Notes: generated from the sequence alone by a model not told the origin. Shown: positions 5,824 to 13,286, numbered from the stretch's first letter. The stretch is 23,057 nucleotides of DNA from DAOVIY01 sp964513365 (GCA_964513365.1 CAZEMH010000009.1:1-23057), one strand, 5' to 3'. Numbers and translations: made by a program.

Positions 5824-6990
5824 ATGGTAAAAAAAGTGAAGAAAACATATTCAGACATTATTAAATTCACAAAGCAATTAGTAGAGACACCATCTCAAAA
5901 TGGCATTGATTCTGAAAAGTGGGTTGCTAATTTAGTGTTTAAAAAATTAGTTTCTTTCGGTTTTACTCCGGAGATGATAGGAGATAAAAGACACCCTTCT
6001 GTATTTTGTGAGATTAAGAAAAACCCAAAAGGAAAAATCATTTGGCTTGAATCTTGTCTTGATACTGTTCGAATTGGAGATGTTTCAAAATGGAAATTTG
6101 CTCCCTTAAAAGCGACTATCAAGGGTTCAAAAATGTATGGAAGGGGTGTAGCTGATTCTAAAGTTGGAATAGCTATTTTTTGTTATTTGGCTAAAGAACT
6201 TCATGATGATCCAAAATTTGATGGAAATATTATTCTTGGTTTTGATGCTAATGAACAAAGTGGAGAATATTCTGGTATAAGAGATATTATAAAGCATAAA
6301 AAATTCAAAGCCGATGTCTGTATTTTGGGCTACCAAAGTATAGATGAAATTTCTATTGGAATGAGAGGTTGGTTAAGATTAAAAATTGTTACTCAAGGGA
6401 AATCGGCTCATACAGGAAGTAGAAGTAAGAAAGGTAATAATGCTATCCATCAAATGGTAGAGGTTATTGCAGCTTTAAGGAAATTAAATCTTGAAGGCAA
6501 AAAAGAACCATTTTTTGAATATGGTTCAGCTTTTAATATTTCTCTCATTAAGGGTGGTGTTTCTATAAACATTGTGCCTGATGAATGCGAGATAAAGATT
6601 GATATAAGATTTTTGCCATCACAAACTAAACAAGAAATTTTGGATAAAATATCTAAAGCATTAAAGGAATTAAAAAAGAAAAATTCTAACATTCACTATA
6701 AAATAGAATTTTTGCGATGCGAACCTCCTTTTTTAACTAATCCTAAAGATAAATTTGTAAAATTACTACAGAAAATTGCTCAAGATGAATTAAAGACAAA
6801 AATTCCTCTTACTACGAGTGGGGCAGGTAGTGTAGGGAGTGTTATCGCTAAATTTAATATACCAATAATAAATTCTTTTGGTTGCAAAAATGGTAATGTT
6901 CATGCATTAGATGAATGGATTGATATTACGACTCTTCCGAAAGTGTTTAATATATACAAGAAGACAATTTTAGAATTTTACAAAAGCTAA
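5824..6990 (+). CDS. M20-family metallopeptidase-like protein with altered metal site
   Basis: 388 aa, normal length for the ArgE/DapE/CPG2 family of zinc amidohydrolases. Family landmarks: ESCLDTV (77-82), YGRGVADSK (105-113), DANEQSGE (141-148), a dimerisation segment around 175-290 (GMRGWLRLKIVTQGKSAHTG) and a C-terminal SFGCKNGNVHALDEW. Compared with the usual ligands, the first His is Cys78, the second Glu of the E-E pair is Gln145, and the Glu of the G-E-P motif is absent (GYQS, 169-172). Asp80, Asp111, Glu144 and His360 remain. It may use another metal arrangement or be a non-catalytic relative. Start chosen at the ATG, not at the TTG (5809) in the repeat. Confidence 0.8.
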   Translation: MVKKVKKTYSDIIKFTKQLVETPSQNGIDSEKWVANLVFKKLVSFGFTPEMIGDKRHPSVFCEIKKNPKGKIIWLESCLDTVRIGDVSKWKFAPLKATIKGSKMYGRGVADSKVGIAIFCYLAKELHDDPKFDGNIILGFDANEQSGEYSGIRDIIKHKKFKADVCILGYQSIDEISIGMRGWLRLKIVTQGKSAHTGSRSKKGNNAIHQMVEVIAALRKLNLEGKKEPFFEYGSAFNISLIKGGVSINIVPDECEIKIDIRFLPSQTKQEILDKISKALKELKKKNSNIHYKIEFLRCEPPFLTNPKDKFVKLLQKIAQDELKTKIPLTTSGAGSVGSVIAKFNIPIINSFGCKNGNVHALDEWIDITTLPKVFNIYKKTILEFYKS

Positions 6991-7028
6991 TCACTTTTAA
7001 GAGTTTGCGAAATTGAATTTTGTAAAAC

Positions 7029-7050
7029 GTCAAAAATTAATTGAAAAATT
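7029..7050 (+). repeat. Array leader motif, copy 11
   Basis: GTCAAAAATTAATTGAAAAA then TT, exact core, followed by a partial second copy (GATTGAAAAATTAGGAT, about 7059-7075) before the methyltransferase ATG at 7085. Confidence 0.75.
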
Positions 7051-7084
7051 AAAATTTAGATTGAAAAATTAGGATTTAATTAAT

Positions 7085-7840
7085 ATGATTCAAAAAATTT
7101 ATAACAAACCTTTATATTATGAAATAGCTTTTAGCTTTATTAATATTAAAAAGCAAATAAATTTATTTGAGAAATTTATTAAAAAATATAGCAAAGTTAA
7201 AGTAAAAAGAGTTTTAGACATTGCTTGTGGACCAAGTTTGCAATTAAGAGAATTGGTAAGAAGAGGGTACCAGGGAATAGGGTTGGATTCTAACTTAAAG
7301 ATGTTAGTTTATTTAAAACAAAAGGCTAAAGAGAAGGGATTAGCTATAGATACAGAAAAAGCTGATATGAAGCATTTTAACATCAAAAAGAAAGTTGATT
7401 TTGCTTTTATAATGATGGGTTCGTTTAAATTTAGAAATAACGATGAATTATTAAGTCATTTAGATAGTGTTGCTAATTCTTTGAGAAAAGGTGGATTATA
7501 TTTAATTGAGAATTTAGAATTAGATTGGCCTAATTTTAAGCCCCAATCATGGATTATAAAAAGAAATGGGGTTAGAATAAAGACAGTTTACAAAGTGATA
7601 CTTCAAAATGCTTTATCCCAAACATTTAAAGAGGAGATATTCTTGCAAGTAAATGATAAAGGTGTAAAGCAAACATTTAAAGAAAAAGAGATTATAAAAT
7701 ATGTTTGTCCGCAGGAATTTTTACTTCTTCTCAATCTTAATAAAAGATTTGAATTTGTGGGCTGGTTTGAACATTCAAAGCTTCGAAAATTAAAAAATGC
7801 ACGTGGAGATAATTTTGTTATTTTAAGAAAAAAAATGTAG
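7085..7840 (+). CDS. Class I SAM-dependent methyltransferase
   Basis: 251 aa. Motif I of the Rossmann-like methyltransferase fold is clear as VLDIACGPSLQL (43-54), followed by GIGLDSNLKML with the acidic residue that contacts the SAM ribose. Later come a motif-IV-like VDFAFIMMGSFKF segment and SLRKGGLYLIENLEL. The C-terminal third (KTVYKVILQNALSQT onward) resembles the beta-rich lid of small-molecule methyltransferases acting on carboxylates, amines or lipids. No neighbour identifies the substrate. It has no signal peptide and is probably cytosolic. The ATG lies after two consecutive leader-motif copies. Confidence 0.85.
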   Translation: MIQKIYNKPLYYEIAFSFINIKKQINLFEKFIKKYSKVKVKRVLDIACGPSLQLRELVRRGYQGIGLDSNLKMLVYLKQKAKEKGLAIDTEKADMKHFNIKKKVDFAFIMMGSFKFRNNDELLSHLDSVANSLRKGGLYLIENLELDWPNFKPQSWIIKRNGVRIKTVYKVILQNALSQTFKEEIFLQVNDKGVKQTFKEKEIIKYVCPQEFLLLLNLNKRFEFVGWFEHSKLRKLKNARGDNFVILRKKM

Positions 7841-7861
7841 GTACAAAAAACACAACAAACA

Positions 7862-7908
7862 TCAAAAATTAATCCTTCGGCTTCACTCAGGACAAGTTGA
7901 GAAATAAA
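7862..7908 (+). repeat. Leader motif copy 12 split by a GC-rich 24-base insert
   Basis: The left half TCAAAAATTAA (7862-7872) and right half TTGAGAAATAAA (7897-7908) are intact and would join to a perfect motif. Between them lies a 24-base GC-rich unit, TCCTTCG..ACTCAGGACAAG (7873-7896), related to the inserts at 3826-3908. This is direct evidence that the motif was a pre-existing site. Confidence 0.75.
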
Positions 7909-7917
7909 AATAAAATT

Positions 7918-8283
7918 ATGAAATTAGTTTATACAGCACTCTCAAAAAAATTATTTTATTTTCGGATGCATATTTCTAAATTTGTTTTAGATAAAAATTG
8001 TGTTCCCTTAAACCCTTTTATGCTTTTTGAGTATTTTATGTTAGATACTGTAGAAAGAGATAAAACTAGAGAGGCAAATAACAATTTAGTCAAGAAAGCC
8101 GATGAATTATGAGTTTTTGGCCCAATTAGTGATGGTGTATTAGCAGAGATTAAATTAGCAAAAGAGGCGAATAAACCCATAAACTATTTTAAGGTGATAA
8201 ATTCAAAAGATATTAAAAAAATTTCTCAGAATGAAGTTGAATTTGAAGAGGGGGTAGAAAATATTTTTAAAGCTGAGTTATAA
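7918..8283 (+). pseudogene. Nucleoside 2-deoxyribosyltransferase-like gene interrupted by one in-frame TGA
   Basis: From the ATG at 7918 the frame reads MKLVYTALSKKLFYFRMHIS and continues to a TGA at 8110-8112, after KKADEL. The same frame then stays open to a TAA at 8283, reading VFGPISDGVLAEIKLAKEA. Restoring Trp at the TGA gives ADELWVFGPISDGVLAEI, the usual C-terminal motif of small nucleoside-deoxyribosyltransferase/DUF4406-like proteins, total 121 codons. TGG to TGA is one transition. Other genes here use TGG for Trp and TGA as stop, so this is more likely a nonsense mutation or read-through than a changed code. Confidence 0.7.
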
Positions 8284-8300
8284 AAAAATTTATCGAAAAA

Positions 8301-8325
8301 GTTGAAAAATTAATTGAGCAATAAG
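8301..8325 (+). repeat. Array leader motif, copy 13
   Basis: GTTGAAAAATTAATTGAGCA then ATAAG, one mismatch to the core, 13 bases before the Nudix ATG at 8339. Confidence 0.65.
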
Positions 8326-8338
8326 AATTTAAAATACA

Positions 8339-8791
8339 ATGAGGAAATTTATTTGGCATAAAACTACAGATTATTCTTCTTTGAAACCAATTACGCAAGT
8401 ATATGGCGTATGTTTTGATAATGAAGGAAACATTTTAATTATTCGTCATTCCAATGGAAATTGGAATATTCCTGGAGGAAAACCAGAAAATAATGAGACG
8501 CCAGAGCAAACATTAAAACGTGAGCTTGATGAAGAGGCTGATGTAACTATTGGTAAAAATATAATGGTTGGATATTATGAAGTTGTTTCCGACAAACTTA
8601 CCATTTATCAGCTTAGATTTGCTGCTTTATTGGATAAGAAAAAACCACGCACAATTGATCCTGATTCAGGGACAGTAAAAGAAAGAAAATTTGTATCGCC
8701 AGATGAATTTTTCAATTATGTTAAAATAGAAGATTATCATTCAATGATAGATGAAGCTATCAGTTGGTTTAAAAAGAATAGAAGATTATAA
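8339..8791 (+). CDS. Nudix hydrolase A
   Basis: 150 aa with a near-complete Nudix box at about residues 47-69: GKPENNE, then RELDEEADV, matching G-x5-E-x7-R-E-U-x-E-E-x-G-U except for Asp at the last Gly. The preceding WNIPGG is also typical. Nudix enzymes hydrolyse nucleoside diphosphates linked to another group, such as oxidised nucleotides, sugar nucleotides or dinucleoside polyphosphates. The substrate cannot be read from the sequence. A second Nudix gene follows directly, separated by a leader-motif copy, but the two are not close paralogs outside the box. Confidence 0.9.
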   Translation: MRKFIWHKTTDYSSLKPITQVYGVCFDNEGNILIIRHSNGNWNIPGGKPENNETPEQTLKRELDEEADVTIGKNIMVGYYEVVSDKLTIYQLRFAALLDKKKPRTIDPDSGTVKERKFVSPDEFFNYVKIEDYHSMIDEAISWFKKNRRL

Positions 8792-8806
8792 AAATTCAAT
8801 CAAAAA

Positions 8807-8829
8807 GTCAAAAATTAATTGAAAATTAA
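8807..8829 (+). repeat. Array leader motif, copy 14
   Basis: GTCAAAAATTAATTGAAAAT then TAA, exact core, directly before the ATG at 8831. It is the last strong copy in the array. Confidence 0.75.
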
Positions 8830-8830
8830 A

Positions 8831-9217
8831 ATGGAACAAGTTGTAAACATGATAGTTATTCAGAAAAATCGTCTTTTGGTAACTAGAATTCGCGAAGGTG
8901 ATTGGTGGACATTACCAGGAGGCAGGGTAGAAGAAGGAGAGTCTAAAGAAATGGCTATCAGAAGGGAATGCGGGGAAGAACTCCCAAATGTTACAATTCT
9001 AAAACTTGTTCCTTATAAAAAATTCTTAGGTACAACACCTCATAGTAAAGTTGAAATAACAGTTAGTACATTTTTCGCAGATGTTGAAGGTTCAATTGAG
9101 CCAGGCGCTGAATTGACAGGCAGTAAATGGGCTGATTCTATATTATTAGAGAACCTTAATATAACTACAATAACCAAAGATATTATTAAGTCTCTTAAAA
9201 ATGATGGATATTTATAG
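8831..9217 (+). CDS. Nudix hydrolase B
   Basis: 128 aa from the ATG at 8831; the in-frame TTG at 8819 belongs to the repeat. The Nudix box (about 31-52) reads GRVEEGE, then RRECGEELPNV, with all catalytic Glu residues present. The preceding DWWTLPGG and the compact length are typical of MutT-like pyrophosphohydrolases that cleanse the nucleotide pool. It follows another Nudix gene and precedes a DUF3850 protein and a histidine phosphatase, so several nucleotide- or phosphate-handling activities are clustered here, though they need not act together. Confidence 0.9.
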   Translation: MEQVVNMIVIQKNRLLVTRIREGDWWTLPGGRVEEGESKEMAIRRECGEELPNVTILKLVPYKKFLGTTPHSKVEITVSTFFADVEGSIEPGAELTGSKWADSILLENLNITTITKDIIKSLKNDGYL

Positions 9218-9243
9218 AAAAAAAATAACAAAAAAATAAAAAT

Positions 9244-9504
9244 ATGACTATAATAAAAAAGAAAACATGGACAAAAGATTTTGAGCTTATTAATTCTGGA
9301 AAGAAGAAATTTGATTTGAGATTAGCTGATTTTGATATTCAAGAAGGCGATACTTTAATTTTAGAAGAATGGAATCCAGGAACAAAAGAATATACTGGAA
9401 GAACGATTGAGAAACAGGTAAATTTTGTATTTAAATTTAATCTTGATGATTTTGGACAGAAAGAACAAATGAAAGAAAAGGGCTTATATGTTATTCAGTT
9501 TTAG
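9244..9504 (+). CDS. DUF3850 (ASCH/PUA-like) protein
   Basis: 86 aa matching the DUF3850 pattern: a Trp-Lys start region (KKKTWTKDFELINSGKK), then FDLRLADFDIQEGDTLILEEWNPGTKEYTGR, ending in a hydrophobic strand (GLYVIQF). The fold is related to ASCH and PUA domains, small beta-barrels expected to bind RNA or nucleotides. The Asp/Glu-Leu-Arg and GD motifs are conserved. The ATG follows an A-rich leader with only a trace of the array motif, so this gene is the right edge of the array or lies just beyond it. Exact role unknown. Confidence 0.8.
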   Translation: MTIIKKKTWTKDFELINSGKKKFDLRLADFDIQEGDTLILEEWNPGTKEYTGRTIEKQVNFVFKFNLDDFGQKEQMKEKGLYVIQF

Positions 9505-9508
9505 CAGG

Positions 9509-9541
9509 ATTATTGAGATTGAATCTCGTAATATTCTTTTT
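9509..9541 (+). terminator. Possible weak terminator
   Basis: A short stem GAGAT/ATCTC around 9515-9527, with weak flanking A-T pairs, is followed by CTTTTT. It may end the array transcript before the phosphatase gene. Confidence 0.35.
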
Positions 9542-9560
9542 GAAGTGGTAATCTAAATAG

Positions 9561-10157
9561 ATGAAATTAATTTTAAAAAATAGATACTTTTTATTAAGGC
9601 ACGGAAAAACTATTCATCAAGCAGAGAAAAAGGATATTATTTATGATTATCCTGATGACAATCCTGCTTGTGTTTTATTAGAGGAAGGAATAAAGCAAGC
9701 TCAAATAGCTGGGGAAGCGCTGAAAGGAAAAAATATCAATTTAATATTTTCATCAGATATTTTAAGAGCAAAACAAACAGCTAACATTGTTGCTGGATTA
9801 ATTAACTATAATTTGGAGAACATTGTTTATGATAAAAGGTTAAGAGATATTAATTGGGGGGTATTTGGAGGTCAAAACAAAGAAAAAGCTTGGGCATATT
9901 ATAATAATGATATGATGAAGAAATTTGAATTAGGCGTTCCTGAGGGAGAGAGTTGGAATGAGTGTAGGGAAAGAATGGTTGAAGTTTTAAAAGAAATTGA
10001 GAATAATTTTGAAAACAAGAATGTTTTGATAGTTTCTCATGGAGATCCATTGTGGCTTTTAGAGGGATATATGAAAGGAAAAAGTAACGAGGAATTGATT
10101 TTAGAGATGAAGAGGGATGGAGACATTAAAACTGGGGAAATAAGAGAAATTAATTAG
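9561..10157 (+). CDS. Histidine phosphatase family protein (phosphoglycerate-mutase-like)
   Basis: 198 aa. The branch-1 histidine phosphatase signature LLRHGKT (R13-H14-G15) carries the phospho-accepting His. FSSDILRAKQTA supplies the second Arg (R69), and VLIVSHGDPLW carries the second His (H160). The segment RDINWGVFGGQ is where family members place the acid/base Glu; here it reads Asp-Ile-Asn. Such proteins range from phosphoglycerate mutase to broad phosphatases. The usual full-length dPGM is ~250 aa, so a phosphatase is more likely. It is followed after 9 bases by the M23 peptidase gene, probably in one operon. Confidence 0.9.
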   Translation: MKLILKNRYFLLRHGKTIHQAEKKDIIYDYPDDNPACVLLEEGIKQAQIAGEALKGKNINLIFSSDILRAKQTANIVAGLINYNLENIVYDKRLRDINWGVFGGQNKEKAWAYYNNDMMKKFELGVPEGESWNECRERMVEVLKEIENNFENKNVLIVSHGDPLWLLEGYMKGKSNEELILEMKRDGDIKTGEIREIN

Positions 10158-10166
10158 GCATAGAAA

Positions 10167-11192
10167 ATGGGTCTATTTGTAAGAAAAAATTCAGCAAAGA
10201 TATTAATCTTTTTGCTTTTGGCTGTGATTATTTTTTTTATTTCTCAATCGTCGTCTAAATGGTTGTTTGAAAATATTCAGCCAGAAGAAAAATTAAATAC
10301 AGAAACAACTCATGAAAAGAGCATTATTTTGGAAGAAGAGTTTAATGAGGAGCCGATAGAAGCGCCAGAATTAAAAACGCTTCCTTTTACAGTTTCATTA
10401 TCAGGGACTGAGTTAGAGCAAGGGGATACATTGATTGTTATGGCAGAAAATGTTCCTGAAGGGAAAAAAATTGCTGGAAAATTTGATAATAAGTCATTTG
10501 ATTTTTTTCAAACCAAATCAAAGGGAAAATGGGCAGCTCTTCTGGGAATTGATGCAAAAAAAGTTCCCGGAAAGTATTCTTTATCAGTTTTTCTTTCTGA
10601 TAAATTAGAAATGGAAAAGATAATAACAGTAAAAAAGAAGGATTTTTATGTAACTAAAATTGTAATAACACCTGAACTGGAAGAAAAAGATCTAACTTCA
10701 TCAAATATATCAAAAATTATTGCCACTAAAGACGGGGTTATTATTTATGAAGTTTTGGGAAGATATAATCCAAAGGTATATTTTAACCAGAGCTTTATTT
10801 ATCCATTAGATGATATAATAGATGTAGGCGCTTTTGGAAACATTAGAAAAGACGGTGATGTTACAATTCAGCATTTGGGGGTGGATTTGGATGCTGTTGA
10901 AGGAACGCCAATTTATGCAATTAATGATGGCAAAGTAGTTCTTGTTGAAGAATTAACAGTTTATGGAAATACAATAATTATAGATCATGGATTAGGAATT
11001 TATTCTTTATATCTGCATCTTTCTGAATTTAAAGTCTCAGAAGGAGAGATGGTAGAAAAAGGAAAAATAATTGGGCTTGTTGGAAATACTGGTTGGTCAT
11101 TAGGCCCTCATTTGCATCTTTCTATAAAAGTAAATGGTGAAAGTGTTGATCCATTGATATTTATTGGAGAGGTAAATAAATTTTTGAGATAA
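10167..11192 (+). CDS. Membrane-anchored M23 (LytM/peptidase) domain protein
   Basis: 341 aa. A hydrophobic helix at about residues 11-27 anchors or exports the protein. A beta-rich linker region (70-200) follows, then a C-terminal M23 domain. Zinc ligands are present: H236 and D240 in HLGVD, H284 in LYLHLS, and H315/H317 in GPHLHLS. The domain also has the typical GTPIYAINDGKV and VEKGKIIGLVGNTG turns. M23 enzymes cut peptide cross-links in peptidoglycan or activate such enzymes, so this protein probably acts on the cell wall outside the membrane. Confidence 0.92.
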   Translation: MGLFVRKNSAKILIFLLLAVIIFFISQSSSKWLFENIQPEEKLNTETTHEKSIILEEEFNEEPIEAPELKTLPFTVSLSGTELEQGDTLIVMAENVPEGKKIAGKFDNKSFDFFQTKSKGKWAALLGIDAKKVPGKYSLSVFLSDKLEMEKIITVKKKDFYVTKIVITPELEEKDLTSSNISKIIATKDGVIIYEVLGRYNPKVYFNQSFIYPLDDIIDVGAFGNIRKDGDVTIQHLGVDLDAVEGTPIYAINDGKVVLVEELTVYGNTIIIDHGLGIYSLYLHLSEFKVSEGEMVEKGKIIGLVGNTGWSLGPHLHLSIKVNGESVDPLIFIGEVNKFLR

Positions 11193-11222
11193 AAAAACAA
11201 TAAAAAAGATTAGAAATATTTT

Positions 11223-12455
11223 ATGAAATATGATGTTGCGGTAATTGGAGGAGGACCTGCCGGAATGATTGCGGCGGTAAGAGCAGGAAAACTTGGTTCC
11301 CGCGTTGTTTTAATTGAAAAAAATGAAAGCTTGGGAAGTAAGCTTTTAATGACTGGAAAAGGAAGGTGTAATATTACTAATAAACGGGGTGAATTAAAAG
11401 AAATAATAAATAGATTTGGTAAAAATGGGAAATTTTTATTTTCAGCATTTTCTAAATTTGGCGCAGATGAAACAATAAAGTTTTTTGAAAGCAAAGGGTT
11501 GAAAACAAAAGTTGAAAGAGGCGGTAGGGTTTTTCCTGTAAGCGATAAATCTATAGATGTGCTTGATGTGTTTATTAAATATTTAAGAAGATTTCATGTT
11601 GACGTAAAAACCAATTCTCAGGTAAAAAAAATTATAAAAAAGAGGAATAGGATTGAAAAAATTATTTTAGCAAATGGAGAAGAAATTATCGCGGATAATT
11701 TTATAATTTGTACAGGGGGAAAAGCTCATCCCATAACTGGTTCTACTGGCGATGGATATAAATGGGCTGCGAAACTTGGGCATACAGTTATAGAACTTTC
11801 ACCATCGCTTGTGCCCATTATTGTTAAAGAGAGATATGTGAAAGACCTTGAAGGTTTAAGTTTAAAGAATGTTGAAATTAGTATATATAAAGATAATAAA
11901 AAGATTAATTCAAGATTTGGTGAAGCAATATTTACGGCAAATGGAATGAGTGGACCTATAATCCTTGATATGAGCAAAGAAATTGGTGAAGAATTGCCTG
12001 GAAATCTTGTAATGCAAATTGACTTTAAACCTGCGTTGGATTTTGTAAAACTTGATAAAAGGATCCAAAGAGATTTTCAAAAAAATTCCAAGAAGTTATT
12101 TAAAAACAGCCTTAATCAATTATTGCCTAAGAAACTTATCCCTGTTATTATAAGGTTGTCTGGGATTGATCCTGATAAAAAAGCTAATTCTATTACCAAA
12201 GAAGAGAGAAGAAAATTATTACATCTTTTAAAGGAGTTTAATTTAGAAATAAAGGGATTAGAAGGGTTTAAAAAGGCAATTATTACGACTGGTGGGATTA
12301 ATCTAAATGAAGTTGACCATAAAACGATGAAATCAAAATTAATTGATAATTTATATTTTGCAGGAGAAATACTTGATCTTGATGGGCCAACGGGAGGATA
12401 TAATTTGCAAGTTTGTTGGGCTACAGGATATATCGCAGGAGAGTGTAATAAATAA
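11223..12455 (+). CDS. HI0933-like NAD(P)/FAD-dependent oxidoreductase
   Basis: 410 aa, the usual length for the HI0933/YhiN/BaiN family. The N-terminal dinucleotide-binding motif is VAVIGGGPAGMIAAVRAG (5-22), followed by LMTGKGRCNITN, a family hallmark. GGRVFPVSDKS, CTGGKAHPITGSTGDGYKWA and the C-terminal FAGEILDLDGPTGGYNLQ-CWATG complete the two FAD-contacting regions. The family includes bile-acid dehydroxylation enzymes, but for most members, including CPR ones, the physiological substrate is unknown. It starts 30 bases after the M23 gene. Confidence 0.92.
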   Translation: MKYDVAVIGGGPAGMIAAVRAGKLGSRVVLIEKNESLGSKLLMTGKGRCNITNKRGELKEIINRFGKNGKFLFSAFSKFGADETIKFFESKGLKTKVERGGRVFPVSDKSIDVLDVFIKYLRRFHVDVKTNSQVKKIIKKRNRIEKIILANGEEIIADNFIICTGGKAHPITGSTGDGYKWAAKLGHTVIELSPSLVPIIVKERYVKDLEGLSLKNVEISIYKDNKKINSRFGEAIFTANGMSGPIILDMSKEIGEELPGNLVMQIDFKPALDFVKLDKRIQRDFQKNSKKLFKNSLNQLLPKKLIPVIIRLSGIDPDKKANSITKEERRKLLHLLKEFNLEIKGLEGFKKAIITTGGINLNEVDHKTMKSKLIDNLYFAGEILDLDGPTGGYNLQVCWATGYIAGECNK

Positions 12456-12514
12456 TTAAGACATTAGATATTAAAAAAGGTCGTTAACATTAATAAATAA
12501 TTCTTAATAAATTT

Positions 12515-12796
12515 ATGATAGAAGTTATAAAAAAAGATGGGGCAAAAGAACCATTTAGCGCTGAAAAAATTAGAAAATCAATTGCAGGCGCTGCTCAACA
12601 AGCAGACATCCCAGAAGAGAGAAAAGAAGAAGTAGTGTTCCAAGTAGCAGAAACAGTAATTCCTATGTTTGAAGGCAGAGAAGGAATAGATACTCGTGAT
12701 ATTAAGAAGGCTATTCTTAATGAGCTGGATAGGGTTGAACCAGCTGTAGCCAGCGCTTGGAGAAAATACGAGGAAGGTAAAAGTAAAACTGAATAA
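12515..12796 (+). CDS. Stand-alone ATP-cone domain protein
   Basis: 93 aa consisting almost entirely of one ATP-cone: IEVIKKDGAKEPFSAEKIRKSI near the N-terminus, then helices with VVFQVAETVIPMFEGREGIDTRDIKKAILNEL and a short C-terminal SAWRKYEEGK. ATP-cones bind ATP/dATP and give allosteric control in class I and III ribonucleotide reductases and in NrdR. There is no zinc ribbon and no reductase domain here, so it may act in trans or sense nucleotides for an unknown partner. A strong terminator follows, so it ends its transcription unit. Confidence 0.88.
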   Translation: MIEVIKKDGAKEPFSAEKIRKSIAGAAQQADIPEERKEEVVFQVAETVIPMFEGREGIDTRDIKKAILNELDRVEPAVASAWRKYEEGKSKTE

Positions 12797-12804
12797 AGAA
12801 GAAT

Positions 12805-12836
12805 AAAGAACGCCCTTATCAGGGCGTTCTTTTATT
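12805..12836 (+). terminator. Rho-independent terminator after the ATP-cone gene
   Basis: A 12-bp perfect stem, AAAGAACGCCCT paired with AGGGCGTTCTTT, with a TATC loop, is followed by a T-rich tail. It ends the 9561-12796 gene block. Confidence 0.9.
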
Positions 12837-12882
12837 TTGAGACAATATAATTCTGCGGCTTTCATAAAAGATTAAAATTGTG

Positions 12883-12888
12883 TAGAAT
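12883..12888 (+). promoter_or_regulatory. Possible extended -10 element upstream of DUF3307
   Basis: TTGTGTAGAAT has a TAGAAT -10 with an upstream TG, directly after the terminator at 12805-12836 and 33 bases before the next gene. No clear -35 is seen, so the call is tentative. Confidence 0.35.
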
Positions 12889-12899
12889 ATATCTAAGAT

Positions 12900-12920
12900 T
12901 TCAAATTAATTGAGGATAGT
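12900..12920 (+). repeat. Distant copy of the array leader motif
   Basis: TTCAAATTAATTGAGGATAG is close to copy 2 (TTAATTGAGGAATA) and directly abuts the ATG of the DUF3307 gene. It lies outside the main array. Confidence 0.5.
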
Positions 12921-13286
12921 ATGTTTAAATTGACAATTTTTGAAGCATTGTTAGTTACTCATTTCATAATGGACTGGTTATTTCAATTCAGATGGGAGGG
13001 GATAAATAAATCTGAAAAATGGCAACCTTTATTTTTTCATTGTATAGTTTATACAGCAGGTTTTATTCCAGTATTTTTGATATATAAGATTAACTTAATT
13101 TGGTTAATTTTGTTATTTATCTCTCATGTTATTTTTGACAAGAGAACATTTGAAATTTGGTTGTTAAAAAATCTGAAAGGAGTTACCAAAGAAAATACAT
13201 CTGAGTTTCTTTGGACAATACTACTAACTACAATCGATCAAATTTTACATATTGTAATTTTAATATTGGTAATTATATTCAGTTAA
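12921..13286 (+). CDS. DUF3307 membrane protein
   Basis: 121 aa, almost wholly hydrophobic, with about four transmembrane segments (near 2-18, 33-51, 55-72 and 95-120). The N-terminal LLVTHFIMDWLFQF matches the DUF3307 signature (hydrophobic-x-H-F-x-x-D-x-x-x-Q), and HVIFD in the middle is also typical. Family members are small inner-membrane proteins of unknown function, often on mobile or accessory DNA. The gene follows a terminator and a possible -10 element and is preceded by a motif copy like those of the array, so it may be an extra cassette of the same type. Confidence 0.75.
   Translation: MFKLTIFEALLVTHFIMDWLFQFRWEGINKSEKWQPLFFHCIVYTAGFIPVFLIYKINLIWLILLFISHVIFDKRTFEIWLLKNLKGVTKENTSEFLWTILLTTIDQILHIVILILVIIFS

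Noticed and set aside
7897..8283. Use of UGA as Gly or Trp (alternative genetic code)
   Set aside because: rarA and the gene at 21134 end properly at TGA, TGG is common, and only one gene shows an internal TGA. A single mutation is simpler.
563..8829. CRISPR array
   Set aside because: The repeats are separated by whole genes of variable length, not uniform spacers, and there are no cas genes.
2641..8831. In-frame TTG start codons at 2641, 3300, 5007, 5809, 7897 and 8819, which would lengthen the proteins
   Set aside because: Each TTG is the TTG of the repeated motif, which is equally conserved in copies where it is out of frame with the gene. About a third of copies would be in frame by chance. 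The ATG just downstream is preferred.
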